A program made the translations under genes and the position numbers. Positions 36,403 through 45,683 of a stretch of DNA of 64,000 nucleotides are shown here, one piece after another. Within the stretch, counting starts at the first letter, position 1. The number at the start of each line of letters is the position of its first letter. The DNA lies in assembly GCF_001613265.1 (NCBI RefSeq), contig NZ_BDCA01000003.1, positions 124,001 through 188,000 on the forward strand, in the 5' to 3' direction. Below the pieces are notes generated by a model that saw nothing but the letters and a program-made list of their open reading frames with translations, ran no database searches and was not told where the DNA came from. Origin of the DNA: Nocardia vermiculata NBRC 100427. GTDB lineage: Bacteria > Actinomycetota > Actinomycetes > Mycobacteriales > Mycobacteriaceae.

Positions 36403-36816
36403 TCATCGGGCCGCCACCGCCTGCTGCACCCGATCCGCCGCAACGACCGGATCCTCGTGCTCCCACACCCGCACCACCAGCCAGCCCGCGGCGCGCAGCC
36501 GGAGATCGGTATCGCGGTCGCGGGTCACGTTGCCGGCCAGCTTCTCCGCCCACCATTCGGCATTGTTCTTCGGATACGTGGCATGGTCGGGACAGCAGTG
36601 CCAGAAGCAGCCGTCCACATAGACGGCGACCTTGCGGCGCGGAAACACCAGATCGGCGCGACGACGCTGGCCGCGCAGCGGTGCGCGATCGACGAAATAC
36701 CGCATGCCGCGCCGATGCAGTTCGGCGCGCAACGCGGTCTCCGGCTTGGTGCCGGCCCGTCGCTGCCGTGACATGCGCGCACTGGTCGCCGCATCGGTCA
36801 CCGGACGCGAACTCAT
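36403..36816 (-). CDS. vsr: Very short patch repair endonuclease Vsr
   Basis: 137-residue DNA mismatch endonuclease that nicks 5' of the T in T:G mismatches formed by deamination of 5-methylcytosine. Residues of the family are visible: ALRAELHRRGMRYFVD, RRRADLVFPRRKVAVYVDG with the catalytic aspartate, and the zinc/catalytic GCFWHCCPDHATYPKNN, then WEHEDPVVA. The ribosome site AGGGGG precedes ATG 36816. It follows the dcm gene by 67 bases, the expected partnership: the methyltransferase creates the mutable base and Vsr repairs it. Confidence 0.96.
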   Translation of the reverse strand: MSSRPVTDAATSARMSRQRRAGTKPETALRAELHRRGMRYFVDRAPLRGQRRRADLVFPRRKVAVYVDGCFWHCCPDHATYPKNNAEWWAEKLAGNVTRDRDTDLRLRAAGWLVVRVWEHEDPVVAADRVQQAVAAR

Positions 36817-36883
36817 CACACCCCCTACAGCGTCCGAGCCGGAACGGGTGTTCCCGGCCCCATGAATAGCTCCGCATTGTGAC

Positions 36884-38044
36884 TCATGCGGCCTCCTGGG
36901 GCGGGCATCCTCCCATGCGGGCCAGGTGGTTCTCCACATCGGTGATGAATCCCGGGGGGAAGCGGAGGGTTCCGCGGGCCGCGCGGCGCAGGAAGCCGGC
37001 GGTGGCACGGGCCGACAGCAGGCGCGAGTCGTCGAGGAACCAGCGCAGATCCTCGTACGGCTCGTGTACCGGCCAGGTCGACAACGGCACCCGGAAGGAC
37101 TTGCCGTTGTGGCCCCAGGCCGCGGTGGGCCAGCGGTGCGCGGTCAGCGGGGTGGATTCGATACCCAGCTCGTCGGTGGGCATGGTCAGACGGGAACCGA
37201 TCCAGGACGCCATCCGGACGCTCACGGCATTGCCGACCAGCTTCCAGCGGTGACCGGGTCGTACTCCGGTGGCCTCGAGTGCCGGTGCCGTCCATTCCGG
37301 GGAGAAGCCCTGTAGTCGCTCGGCATCGGTGATCCCGGGGGTCACGATTTCGCCGGACGGCAATCGCACCGCCGGCGGGCTGGCGATCCCGAGTCCAGAC
37401 CCGCCTTTCAACGTCGGTACCGCGTTGACCGCCCAGCCCAGCCCGCGCACCCCCTCGGTCCAGTAGAAGCCGCAGGGGTCGATGCCGGCATCGCCGATGG
37501 TGCGTGGACCGGCATCGGTCCCGAACAGCACCGGCCGGGGATCCTCCGATCGTGAGGCCAGCATCAACACCCGCTGCCGCCGCTGCGGCAGGCCGAATGC
37601 CCGCGCGTCGACCACCCGATAAGCCCACGTGTAGCCGAGTGCTTCCAGTGCCGCGGTGATATGCCCCATCGCTTGCCCGCGGCCCAGCTGCAGCATGAAC
37701 GGCACATTCTCGATCAGCAGCCAGCGGGGTCCACGCTTACGGCGCACGAGTCGGAATACCTCGTCGACCAGGCCCGAGCGGTCCCCGGTGATCCCTGCGG
37801 TGCGTCCGGCCTGCGACAGGTCCTGGCAGGGGAAGCCCGCGGCGACGAGTTCGGTTCCGGAAGGCAGAGCCCGCAAGCGGGTGACGTCGGAATGCGATTC
37901 GATATCGGGAAAACGAGCGGAGAGCACCGCCCGGGCGCCGGGATCGATCTCGCAGACCAGTTCGGTGCGCCAGCCATGAGCGCTCAGCCCCAGCTCCAGC
38001 CCCCCGATCCCGGCAAACAGTCCGACCATCCGAGTGTTGGTCAC
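36884..38044 (-). CDS. C5-cytosine DNA methyltransferase (Dcm family)
   Basis: 386-residue methyltransferase. Motif I GLFAGIGGLELG, catalytic motif IV GFPCQDLSQAGR (Cys nucleophile), motif VI LLIENVPFML, motif VIII ALGLPQRRQRV-like AFGLPQRRQRVLM, a target-recognition region and motif X KLVGNAVSVRMA are all intact. A C-terminal 90-residue extension (from about residue 295) is not part of the catalytic core. No restriction endonuclease gene is adjacent; the only partner is vsr. The recognition sequence cannot be read. GTG 38044 follows AAAGGACC; ATG 38029 is a shorter alternative without a ribosome site. Confidence 0.93.
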   Translation of the reverse strand: MTNTRMVGLFAGIGGLELGLSAHGWRTELVCEIDPGARAVLSARFPDIESHSDVTRLRALPSGTELVAAGFPCQDLSQAGRTAGITGDRSGLVDEVFRLVRRKRGPRWLLIENVPFMLQLGRGQAMGHITAALEALGYTWAYRVVDARAFGLPQRRQRVLMLASRSEDPRPVLFGTDAGPRTIGDAGIDPCGFYWTEGVRGLGWAVNAVPTLKGGSGLGIASPPAVRLPSGEIVTPGITDAERLQGFSPEWTAPALEATGVRPGHRWKLVGNAVSVRMASWIGSRLTMPTDELGIESTPLTAHRWPTAAWGHNGKSFRVPLSTWPVHEPYEDLRWFLDDSRLLSARATAGFLRRAARGTLRFPPGFITDVENHLARMGGCPPQEAA

Positions 38045-38488
38045 TGCCGGTGGTCCTTTCGCCCGAATTCGTATCGCGCACCGGCGCGGATGCGCGGGGC
38101 CCGAGGGAGAACGTTACTCGAGCACCTGGAACCAGCCGGAAATCAACCCGAGACTGTGCGAGAGATGGATGGTTCGGCCATATCGTCCTCTCGGTGTTCG
38201 GTCCTCGGCTGCAGGTTGGTCCGGGCCGGTTCGAGACCACGATCGCACCGGCTCGCGGCGTGCGGTTCCGTTCGAACGCCCGGGATTCTTCGGCGGATAC
38301 CGATGCGGAGCCGATCCGGTACTGCACCGGCCGCGGGACACATTCGCAGCGGGTGGGCACGGCGGCGGTGAAAAATCGGTTGGCGGATCGGGGGCCCGCT
38401 GGCAGTCTGTAGACCTCTGGCGCTGCGGTACGGGGGTTCGCGCGGTAGCCGACTGTGCGGCTCGAACGACTGGCGAAGGGGGTCTGCT
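38045..38488. other. Intergenic stretch with no recognised gene
   Basis: About 440 bases between the divergent dcm and ABC-exporter genes. No RNA, repeat or homology-bearing frame was recognised; short open frames here have random-looking, Arg-rich composition. It should hold the promoters of both units. AAGGGGG precedes the GTG at 38489. Confidence 0.5.
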
Positions 38489-40336
38489 GTGCCGGTTGCC
38501 ACGGCAGGAGATGCGGTCGCCCGGACCTCGGGCACCCGGGTCACGGGCGCGGGTTCGTTGCGGCGGTTGTGGTCGCGGATGCGGCCGTATCGGGCGGCGC
38601 TGTTCATCAGTGCGGCATTGTCCGGGGTGGGCATGTTGTGCGATATCGCGCTGCCGTTGATCACGGGAAAGATCGTCGACGGGCCCATCGCACACCGCGA
38701 CTTCGGCGGCATCTGGGTGCCGACCGTTCTCATCGTGCTGGTTTCGGCGTTGAACGTCTTCGCGTCCTGGTGGCGGCGGCGGGTGGTGGCCGCGCCCGCG
38801 AGTGAACTCGAGGTGTCGTTGCGCGCGGAACTGTTCGGGCGCCTGCAGGTACTGCCCGTCGGCGTGCACGACGGGATGGAATCCGGCCAGCTCACCTCAC
38901 GCGCCATTACTGATATGTCCACGTTGCGGCGCTTTTTCGCTTTCGTCGCGCCATCGATTCTCGGTCTGGGCGCCACGCTGGGCGTCGGGGTGTTGGTGCT
39001 GTTCGCCCTCAGTTGGCAGGTCGGCCTGATCGAACTGGTGATCGCCGTCCCGCTCGTGCTGGTCGCGCGGCAGTTCCAGCGCGGCTATGCGCGTGCGTCG
39101 CGCACGGCGCAGGATCAGTCCGGCCACCTGGCCACCACGGTCGAGGAGTCCGCACAGGGTATTCGGGTGCTCAAGGCGTTCGGGCGGGGTCCATGGTTCG
39201 GCCACCGCTTCCGGCAGCAGGCGCTCGGCCTGCAAGACCTGGAGCTGTACAAGGTCCGTCTGGTCGCGCGCTTGTGGACGGCGCTGAATACGTTGTCGGC
39301 GATCGGCATCGCCGCGGCACTGGCCATGGGCGGCTACCTGGTGGCGCAGCAGACGATGACGATCGGTGCGCTGGTCGCCGGAATCACCCTCACCACCATT
39401 CTGCAGTGGCCGATCATCGGGGTCGGCTTCCTGCTGGCCGAAACCAATCACGCCCGGACCGCGGCGCAACGCTTCTGGGAGGTGATCGACACTCCGGTCG
39501 AGATCGCCGATCCGGTGCGGCCGCTGGCGCCGCCCGACCCGTTGCGTGGCGAATTGTGTTTCGAACACGTGCGTTTCCGCTTTCCTGATGCCGAACACGA
39601 CCTGCTGCACGATATTTCGCTGCGGATCGCCCCGGGGGAGACCGTCGCGCTGGTGGGAGCGACCGGCAGCGGTAAGTCGGCATTACTGGGACTGGTACCG
39701 CGACTGTTCGACGTGAGCGGGGGCGCGGTGTGCATCGATGGGCTGGATGTGCGGTCGATGCGGTTGGCGGACCTGCGGTCGCGGGTCTCGGTGGCTTTCG
39801 AGGATCCGGTGCTGTTCTCGGCCAGTGTCCGCGAGAACATCACCCTCGGCTGCCCGGATGCCACCGACGCCCAGGTCCGGCACGCGCTGGAGGTGGCCCG
39901 CGCGGCGGAATTCGTCGCGGAGCTGCCTTGGGGCCTGCGCACCCGGATCGGTGAGCAAGGGCTGAGCCTGTCGGGCGGGCAGCGGCAGCGGCTGGCCCTG
40001 GCGCGGGCGGTACTGGATCGCAGCACCCGCGCGGGCGGCCACATCGTCGTGCTCGACGACCCGCTCTCGGCGCTCGACGTGAGCACCGAGGAGCAGGTTC
40101 AGGCGCACCTACGCGCGGCACTGGGCGGCGCCACGGTGCTGCTGGTGGCACATCGACCGTCCACGGCCGCGTGGGCGGACCGCGTCGCGGTACTCGACGA
40201 GGGGCGGATCCTCGCCATCGGCCCGCACGATCGACTACTCGAAACCTGTTCGCGCTACCGGGACTTGATGGGAGGTGAACTCGATGTCGACGGGCCCGAC
40301 CGAGAACGGGACCGAGGTCTCGCCTACGAGCACTGA
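38489..40336 (+). CDS. Heterodimeric ABC exporter, half with degenerate catalytic site
   Basis: 615-residue type IV ABC half-transporter: six-helix membrane domain (about residues 30-320) then ATPase. Walker A GATGSGKSA, signature LSGGQRQRLAL and H-loop LVAHRPST are intact. The Q-loop position reads AFEDPVLFSAS, with Glu in place of Gln. Walker B ends LDDPLSALD, with Asp instead of the catalytic Glu. Together these mark a catalytically weak half that pairs with the next gene. GTG 38489 has a ribosome site 6 bases upstream. The exported substrate is unknown; drug or lipid export is typical. Confidence 0.9.
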   Translation: MPVATAGDAVARTSGTRVTGAGSLRRLWSRMRPYRAALFISAALSGVGMLCDIALPLITGKIVDGPIAHRDFGGIWVPTVLIVLVSALNVFASWWRRRVVAAPASELEVSLRAELFGRLQVLPVGVHDGMESGQLTSRAITDMSTLRRFFAFVAPSILGLGATLGVGVLVLFALSWQVGLIELVIAVPLVLVARQFQRGYARASRTAQDQSGHLATTVEESAQGIRVLKAFGRGPWFGHRFRQQALGLQDLELYKVRLVARLWTALNTLSAIGIAAALAMGGYLVAQQTMTIGALVAGITLTTILQWPIIGVGFLLAETNHARTAAQRFWEVIDTPVEIADPVRPLAPPDPLRGELCFEHVRFRFPDAEHDLLHDISLRIAPGETVALVGATGSGKSALLGLVPRLFDVSGGAVCIDGLDVRSMRLADLRSRVSVAFEDPVLFSASVRENITLGCPDATDAQVRHALEVARAAEFVAELPWGLRTRIGEQGLSLSGGQRQRLALARAVLDRSTRAGGHIVVLDDPLSALDVSTEEQVQAHLRAALGGATVLLVAHRPSTAAWADRVAVLDEGRILAIGPHDRLLETCSRYRDLMGGELDVDGPDRERDRGLAYEH

Positions 40337-42317
40337 GCGCCAGGCTGCCGCCGGCGGTGCCGAGAGCCCGGCCACGGCGGTGCGCACCGAGAGCGCAGCC
40401 GTGGTCCTCGGCACCGAGAACGCAGCCACTGTGGCCGGCCCCGAGAGCGCCGTTTCGCCGGAGCGCAGTGCGAGGGCCGCAAGCGAGCTCTCGGACGCCG
40501 ATTGGCGTGGTGTCGCTGCCGAGGAGTCCGAGCAGTCCGAGACGGTGAATCTGGCCTTGGCCGGACGGTCGCGGCGGCTGTTGTGGTCGTTGGTGCGGCC
40601 GCACCGGATGTGGGCCGCGGCCGCACTGGTGCTGATCGTGATCGACAACGCGGCCATGGTCGGTATGCCACTGTTCGTGGCGTACGGGGTGGACACGGGC
40701 GTGCGGCGCGCGACCACCGGAGATTGGCTTCCGCTGCTGCTGGCCGTCGGCGGCATTCTGCTGTGCACCGCAGTGGGCGCGGCAACGACCTTCCTGTTCC
40801 TGCGGATCGCCGGCCGGCTGAGTCAGCGGGTGCTGTTCGACCTGCGAATGCGGGTGTTCACCCAGGCGCAGCGGCTGTCGGTGGATTTCCACGAGAACTA
40901 CACCTCCGGCAAGATCGTCGCCCGGCTGACCAGTGATCTGGAATCGCTGGAAGACCTGCTCGACCGCGCGCTCAACGACGCGCTGAGTGCGGTGCTGTCG
41001 GTGGTCACGATCGCGGTGATCCTGCTGTGGCTCGACATTCCGATGGCCGCCGTGGTGCTGGCCGGATTCGTCCCGCTGATCTTCGTGACCAGATGGGCCC
41101 AGCGGCGGCAACGTGCCGGGTATCGGCGTACCCGCGGCGCGATCGCGCGAGTTGTCGTCCATTTCGTCGAGACGATGGGCGGAATGCGTGCGGTGCAGGC
41201 CTTCCGGCGCGAGTCGCGCAACGAGACCCTGCTCGCGGATTCCGACGCCGAATATCGCGCGGCGAATATCAGCGCGCTGCACGGAATGGCCGCCTATGTC
41301 GGCCTGGTCCGGCTGATCAGCGGCGTCACGATGGTGCTCATCGTCGTGTTCGGTGCGTGGCGGGTGATCCACGGCCACACCGATATCGGCGTGCTCGCGG
41401 CCTTCCTGCTGTACCTGCGGCAGTTCTACGGGCCCATCGACGAATTGGCGCAGGTGTTCAACTCCTATCAGTCGGCGGCGGCCGCGCTGGAGCGGATTTC
41501 CGGTGTGCTGGAGGAACGTCCGAGTGTGCCCGAACCCGAACACCCGCAGCCGCTGGCGGGGGTGCGCGGTGAGATGTGCTTGACGGAGGTGGAATTCGCC
41601 TACCCGGCGCGCGAATCCACCGCCGCACCCCGCATCGTGCTGCCGCATTTCTCGTTGCGCCTCCCGCCGGGGCAGACCGTGGCGCTGGTGGGCGCGACCG
41701 GTGCGGGTAAATCGACCCTCGCCAAACTCGTCGCGCGGTTCTACGACCCGACAGCGGGCACGGTGACGCTGGACGGTGTCGACCTGCGCGCGGTCGCCGA
41801 CGCCGATCTGCGCCGGGCCGTGGCGATGGTGACCCAGGAGTCGTACCTGTTCTCCGGCTCGGTGGCCGACAACATTCGCCTCGGCCGGCCCGACGCCACC
41901 GACGCGCAGGTGCGCGACGCGGCTCGTGCGGTGGGGCTGCACGACTTCGTGATGTCGTTGCCGGACGGTTTCGCCACCGACGTACGTAAGCGCGGGGGCC
42001 GGCTGTCGGCCGGGCAGCGTCAGCTCGTCGCGTTCGCCCGGGTATTCCTGGCCGATCCGGCCGTACTGGTGCTCGACGAGGCCACCTCGAGTCTGGATAT
42101 CCCCGGCGAGCGGCAGGTGCAGCACGCGCTGGAGACGGTGTTGCGGGACCGTACCGCGGTGATCATCGCCCATCGATTGTCGACGGTCGCGATCGCCGAT
42201 CGGGTCCTGGTGCTGGACGAGGGACGGATCGTCGAGGACGGCTCACCGGCCGAACTGCTCGAATCGACCGGCCGGTTCGCGGCGTTGCATGCCGCCTGGC
42301 GTGAATCGCTGGTGTAG
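40284..42317 (+). CDS. Heterodimeric ABC exporter, catalytically complete half
   Basis: 677-residue ABC half-transporter. An 85-residue acidic Ala/Glu/Thr-rich N-terminal extension precedes the six-helix domain (about 100-390). ATPase motifs: Walker A GATGAGKST, Q-loop MVTQESYLFSG, signature LSAGQRQLVAF, Walker B VLVLDEATSSLD with the catalytic Glu and H-loop IIAHRLST. It complements the degenerate half encoded upstream. GGAGG lies 8 bases before ATG 40284; the gene overlaps its neighbour by 53 bases, so the pair is strictly co-expressed. Confidence 0.92.
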   Translation: MSTGPTENGTEVSPTSTERQAAAGGAESPATAVRTESAAVVLGTENAATVAGPESAVSPERSARAASELSDADWRGVAAEESEQSETVNLALAGRSRRLLWSLVRPHRMWAAAALVLIVIDNAAMVGMPLFVAYGVDTGVRRATTGDWLPLLLAVGGILLCTAVGAATTFLFLRIAGRLSQRVLFDLRMRVFTQAQRLSVDFHENYTSGKIVARLTSDLESLEDLLDRALNDALSAVLSVVTIAVILLWLDIPMAAVVLAGFVPLIFVTRWAQRRQRAGYRRTRGAIARVVVHFVETMGGMRAVQAFRRESRNETLLADSDAEYRAANISALHGMAAYVGLVRLISGVTMVLIVVFGAWRVIHGHTDIGVLAAFLLYLRQFYGPIDELAQVFNSYQSAAAALERISGVLEERPSVPEPEHPQPLAGVRGEMCLTEVEFAYPARESTAAPRIVLPHFSLRLPPGQTVALVGATGAGKSTLAKLVARFYDPTAGTVTLDGVDLRAVADADLRRAVAMVTQESYLFSGSVADNIRLGRPDATDAQVRDAARAVGLHDFVMSLPDGFATDVRKRGGRLSAGQRQLVAFARVFLADPAVLVLDEATSSLDIPGERQVQHALETVLRDRTAVIIAHRLSTVAIADRVLVLDEGRIVEDGSPAELLESTGRFAALHAAWRESLV

Positions 42318-42381
42318 CCCGGGCGAACATCTCGCGTGCCGCACTGGCGCCGCACTCCCGATCGTCGCTTACGGTAGAGGG

Positions 42382-43011
42382 GTGAGTGAGCCGGACCGGG
42401 GCAATTTTCGTACCGCCCAGGCGAGCGCCGGCGGTGTGCACACGCCGTCCCGCTGGCCGACGGTGCTCACCTTCCGTGCACACGACGCGACCAGGCTGGA
42501 ATCGGTCCGGGTCGGTCTGTCGGGTAATCGGATCCGTGCCTCCGGGCGCATCGTCGCCGGCGAGTCCGCCGACCATCCCGCGTTCTCGGCGTCCTACGAC
42601 CTGGTCACCGACGAGGTGGGCCGCACCAAGCGGTTGTCGCTGCGCAGTACCGTCACGGCCGGCGAACGGCATGCCTCCATCGCCCGCGACGAGGAGAACT
42701 ACTGGCTCGTCGACGCCGGTGACACCCATGTGCGGTCGATGTTCGGCGGCGCGCTGGATGTGGATGTGGCGCTGAGCCCGTTCTTCAACACGTTGCCGAT
42801 CCGGCGGTTCGGTCTCGCCCATGCCACCGAGGACCTGCAGGTGCCCGTCGTCTACGTGCGGGTCCCGGAGCTGGTCGTGCAGGAGGCGATCCTCACCTAC
42901 AGCAGCGGCGCCGACGGAATCCATGTGCTCTCGCCGGTCGCCAGCGCCACAGTGACGGTCGACGACGACGGTTTCGTCCTCGACTATCCGGGGTTGTCCG
43001 AGCGGATCTGA
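42382..43011 (+). CDS. Putative glycolipid-binding family protein
   Basis: 209-residue protein of the Glycolipid_bind family (PF06475 type), a beta-rich barrel. Features: VLTFRAHDATRLESVRV, a strand-rich middle with YDLVTDEVGRTKRLSL and NYWLVDAGDTHV, then the family core DVDVALSPFFNTLPIRRFGL and VPVVYVRVPEL. Members are thought to bind lipid-like ligands, by similarity to a plant-lectin-like fold; no enzyme activity is known. GTG 42382 follows TACGGT by 6 bases. It is 64 bases after the exporter pair, same direction, and could be read through. Confidence 0.85.
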   Translation: MSEPDRGNFRTAQASAGGVHTPSRWPTVLTFRAHDATRLESVRVGLSGNRIRASGRIVAGESADHPAFSASYDLVTDEVGRTKRLSLRSTVTAGERHASIARDEENYWLVDAGDTHVRSMFGGALDVDVALSPFFNTLPIRRFGLAHATEDLQVPVVYVRVPELVVQEAILTYSSGADGIHVLSPVASATVTVDDDGFVLDYPGLSERI

Positions 43012-43033
43012 CCGGCCGTGTGGATCGGCCCGT

Positions 43034-43984
43034 TCAATCCAGCGTGCGCAGCACGCCGCCGCGCTGCCCGGCCGCAGCCAAACGTTCCAGCCAGTTCTCG
43101 TCCCCCGGGCGGATATCGGTGATATCCCAGCGGCGCAGGGTGTCGTACCGGTCGCGCTCGCTGTAGCCGGCGTCGATCAGTTCGCCGAGGGTGCCATCGC
43201 TGCGCAGACTGTCGCGGGCCGATTCCAGCAGGCGCAGCGCGTCGTCGAGGGCCTCGGTCAAGGCGGCGGCATTGGGTTCGCAGATCGCCCGCACCAGATC
43301 CGGTGCGGTGGCCGCCACCCGGGTCCCGTCGCGGAACGAGCCCGCCGCCAGCCCCAGTGCCAGATCTCCGCCCGCGGCACCGGCCACCGCCAGTGTCTCG
43401 GCCAGTACGTGCGGCAGATGTGAGATACGGGCCACCGCGCGATCGTGTTCGGCGGCGAGCACCGGCACCACCACGGCGCCGCAGTCCAGCGCCAGCCGCG
43501 CCACTCTGGTCCAGGGTTCGGCACGAGTGCCCGGGTCGACGCCGACCGCCCACGCCGCCCCGCGGAACAGATCGGCCGACGATGCGTTCCAACCGGATTC
43601 GGCGGTACCGGCCATCGGATGCCCGCCCACGTAGTGCGCGCCCAATTCCTGCCGGTGCACGGCCTCGTGCACGGGCTTTTTCACGCTCACCACGTCGGTG
43701 AGGGCACAGTCGGGCGCGAAGGTCCGCACATCGGAGAGGACGGTGTCGATGGCGGGCATCGGCACGCTCAGCACGATCAGCGCATCGTGTTCGGCGGCCC
43801 TGGTCAGCACCGCGGCGATATCGGTTCCGACGTCGAATCCGTCGGCGCGTGCGGCGCGTGCACCGACGTCGGACCGGTTGTACGCCCAGGCGCGGTAGCC
43901 GGTCGCTACCGCGGCCCGCAGCACCGAGCCGCCGATCAAACCCGTACCCAGAACGCATACCGCGGAATTCCGATCGCCTGTCAT
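43034..43984 (-). CDS. tyrA: Prephenate dehydrogenase TyrA
   Basis: NAD-dependent enzyme converting prephenate to 4-hydroxyphenylpyruvate in tyrosine synthesis. 316 residues (about 300 for Rv3754). The dinucleotide motif CVLGTGLIGGSVL is at the N terminus, followed by DVVSVKKPVHEAV, the substrate-binding GGHPMAGTAESGW and the conserved HDRAVARISHLPHVLAETL. No ACT domain is visible. It is divergent from the tRNA-deaminase pair, the same neighbourhood as Rv3752c-Rv3754. ATG 43984 has a GAATCT box 6 bases upstream. Confidence 0.93.
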   Translation of the reverse strand: MTGDRNSAVCVLGTGLIGGSVLRAAVATGYRAWAYNRSDVGARAARADGFDVGTDIAAVLTRAAEHDALIVLSVPMPAIDTVLSDVRTFAPDCALTDVVSVKKPVHEAVHRQELGAHYVGGHPMAGTAESGWNASSADLFRGAAWAVGVDPGTRAEPWTRVARLALDCGAVVVPVLAAEHDRAVARISHLPHVLAETLAVAGAAGGDLALGLAAGSFRDGTRVAATAPDLVRAICEPNAAALTEALDDALRLLESARDSLRSDGTLGELIDAGYSERDRYDTLRRWDITDIRPGDENWLERLAAAGQRGGVLRTLD

Positions 43985-44042
43985 CGACTCAGATTCGCAT
44001 ACGACTTCAACATTTCCCCCGAATCCGACTACCGTTGCGGCC

Positions 44043-44579
44043 ATGGCACAGCGCTCGAGCACGAACAGGGCCGCGTCGGACGATTACGACGACGTGGAAG
44101 GGTTCGCAGTGGCGGTCGTCCGCGAAGAGACCACGTGGCGATGCAGTCCGCTCAGTCCCGCGGCAGTGAGCAGTCTGTCCGCGGCCGAGAACGAGTTGCG
44201 CGCACTGCGTAGCACCGGCGCGGTTTTCGGGCTGCTCGACGTCGACGACGAATTCTTCATCGTTCTGCGTCCGGGGCCGGCCGGTAGCCGGGTACTGATC
44301 TCGGACGCGACGGCCGCTATCGACTACGACATCGCCGTCGAGGTCCTCGACGCGCTCAATGTCGAGGTCCCCGATATCGACCCGGACGAACTCGACGACA
44401 TCGATCCGTGGGAGGAAGGCGATCTGGCCGTGCTGGCCGATCTGGGCCTGCCCGAGCCGGTCTTGGGTGTCATCCTCGCCGAAACCGACCTGTACCCGGA
44501 CGAACAGCTGGGAATGATCGCGCAGCGGCTGGGTTTCGCCGACGAATTCTCGGCGGTCCTGGACAAGCTGCACCATTGA
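44043..44579 (+). CDS. tRNA adenosine deaminase-associated protein (Rv3753c-like)
   Basis: 178-residue acidic protein found beside tadA across actinobacteria. It begins with a polar tail, then GFAVAVVREETTWRCSPL, SRVLISDATAAIDYDIA, an Asp-rich segment (PDIDPDELDDIDPW) and a helical C terminus. Function unknown; conservation next to tadA suggests a role with that enzyme. ATG 44043 follows TACCGT by 7 bases. Its stop overlaps the likely TTG start of tadA. Confidence 0.9.
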   Translation: MAQRSSTNRAASDDYDDVEGFAVAVVREETTWRCSPLSPAAVSSLSAAENELRALRSTGAVFGLLDVDDEFFIVLRPGPAGSRVLISDATAAIDYDIAVEVLDALNVEVPDIDPDELDDIDPWEEGDLAVLADLGLPEPVLGVILAETDLYPDEQLGMIAQRLGFADEFSAVLDKLHH

Positions 44580-45061
44580 GTTCGGCGTCCGCGGACTCGC
44601 CGGCCCCCCTCGGGGACGAGGCGATGATCCGTGCCGCGCTCGCCGCCGCCGCCGCGGCCGATCCACGCGATGTGCCGGTCGGCGCGGTGGTCTTCGATGC
44701 GTCGGGGCGCGAAATCGCGCGGGCGAGCAATGCGCGCGAAGCCCTGGGCGACCCGACCGCACACGCCGAGGTGCTGGCGCTGCGTGCCGCGGCGCGGGTG
44801 CTGGGCGACGGCTGGCGGCTCGAGGGGGCCACCCTGGCGGTGACGCTCGAACCGTGCACCATGTGCGCCGGCGCGCTGGTGTTGTCGCGGGTTCGCCGCC
44901 TGGTCTTCGGTGCCTGGGAACCCAAGACCGGCGCGGTCGGTTCGCTCTGGGACGTGGTGCGTGATCGGCGCCTGAACCACCGGCCCGAGGTCCGCGGCGG
45001 GGTGCTGGAACCGGAGTGCGCCGCGGTGCTGGACGCCTTTTTCCGCTCTCACCGCATCTGA
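44576..45061 (+). CDS. tadA: tRNA-specific adenosine deaminase TadA
   Basis: Zinc deaminase that converts A34 of tRNA-Arg(ACG) to inosine so that it reads CGU, CGC and CGA; the substrate tRNA is encoded at 33517. About 161 residues. Zinc/catalytic motifs TAHAEVLAL and PCTMCAGALVLS are intact, with FGAWEPKTGAVGS and LNHRPEVRGGV near the C terminus. The start is uncertain: TTG 44576 overlaps the preceding stop (TTGA) and keeps the first helix, while ATG 44624 would trim it. Co-transcribed with the preceding gene. Confidence 0.94.
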   Translation: MSSASADSPAPLGDEAMIRAALAAAAAADPRDVPVGAVVFDASGREIARASNAREALGDPTAHAEVLALRAAARVLGDGWRLEGATLAVTLEPCTMCAGALVLSRVRRLVFGAWEPKTGAVGSLWDVVRDRRLNHRPEVRGGVLEPECAAVLDAFFRSHRI

Positions 45062-45107
45062 CCACCCGATTTCGGATTCCTTGGCGGTGTCCGGTAAAGT
45101 CACCAAC

Positions 45108-45198
45108 GGTGGCGTGTCCGAGCGGCCTAAGGAGCACGCCTCGAAAGCGTGTGAGGGGTAACCCCCCTCCGAGGGTTCAAATCCCTCCGCCACCGCCA
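45108..45198 (+). tRNA. tRNA-Ser(CGA)
   Basis: 91 bases including CCA. Acceptor GGTGGCG pairs with CGCCACC, discriminator G. The anticodon loop CTCGAAA gives CGA. Long variable arm and T-loop GGTTCAAATCC. It is 46 bases after tadA. Confidence 0.96.
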
Positions 45199-45200
45199 GA

Positions 45201-45236
45201 GCGTCCCACCTGAACTTGCAGGTGGGACGCTTTTTT
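45201..45236 (+). terminator. Intrinsic terminator after tRNA-Ser(CGA)
   Basis: 12-bp perfect stem: 45201-45212 (GCGTCCCACCTG) with 45219-45230, followed by six T residues. Classical rho-independent terminator. Confidence 0.95.
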
Positions 45237-45683
45237 GTGTTCAGTCGTCCGGCTGGGTGGTGTGCGGGCGTGCCGGGAAGGTGGTGCTCCGGCGCAAGCC
45301 CGGTCCGTCGAGGCTCCCCCTGTTGGGAATGATCACAATTGCCCGATGTTGCCTCAGTGTCGGCATATGTTCCTGTGTGGCCTCGTCGCGGCGCGAACAG
45401 GCGTCGCGCACCGATTCCGCAGTCCTCTTTCCGATGCTGGTGAACGCCTCGATCTGGAGTGGTGTCGGCGGGGTTCGTAAAAAACTTGCGACTGTGTGCT
45501 GATCGATTGCCGATAACCGGGTCGAGCGTTCCCGGTCGCGGGGTGTCGTACTCCCGTGGTCTACTGCATATTACCGACGGGTAGTAAGTTCGATCCGCTT
45601 CGGTAGCACGGCGGCTGGTCCGTCCGCCGGATATCCCGGAGGCCGTGGTCAGCAGTGGGTAGAGCATGTGAGGGACAACAGCT
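45237..45683. other. Intergenic stretch with no recognised gene
   Basis: About 450 bases between the terminator and the GNAT gene. It appears less GC-rich than its surroundings and contains several AT-rich patches but no confident promoter, RNA or coding sequence. It is the likely control region of the GNAT-PKS unit. GAGGGA lies 9 bases before the TTG start at 45684. Confidence 0.5.

Noticed and set aside
39840..42173. A 777-codon open frame antisense to the second ABC gene
   Set aside because: No recognisable domain; it is opposite intact ABC motifs.
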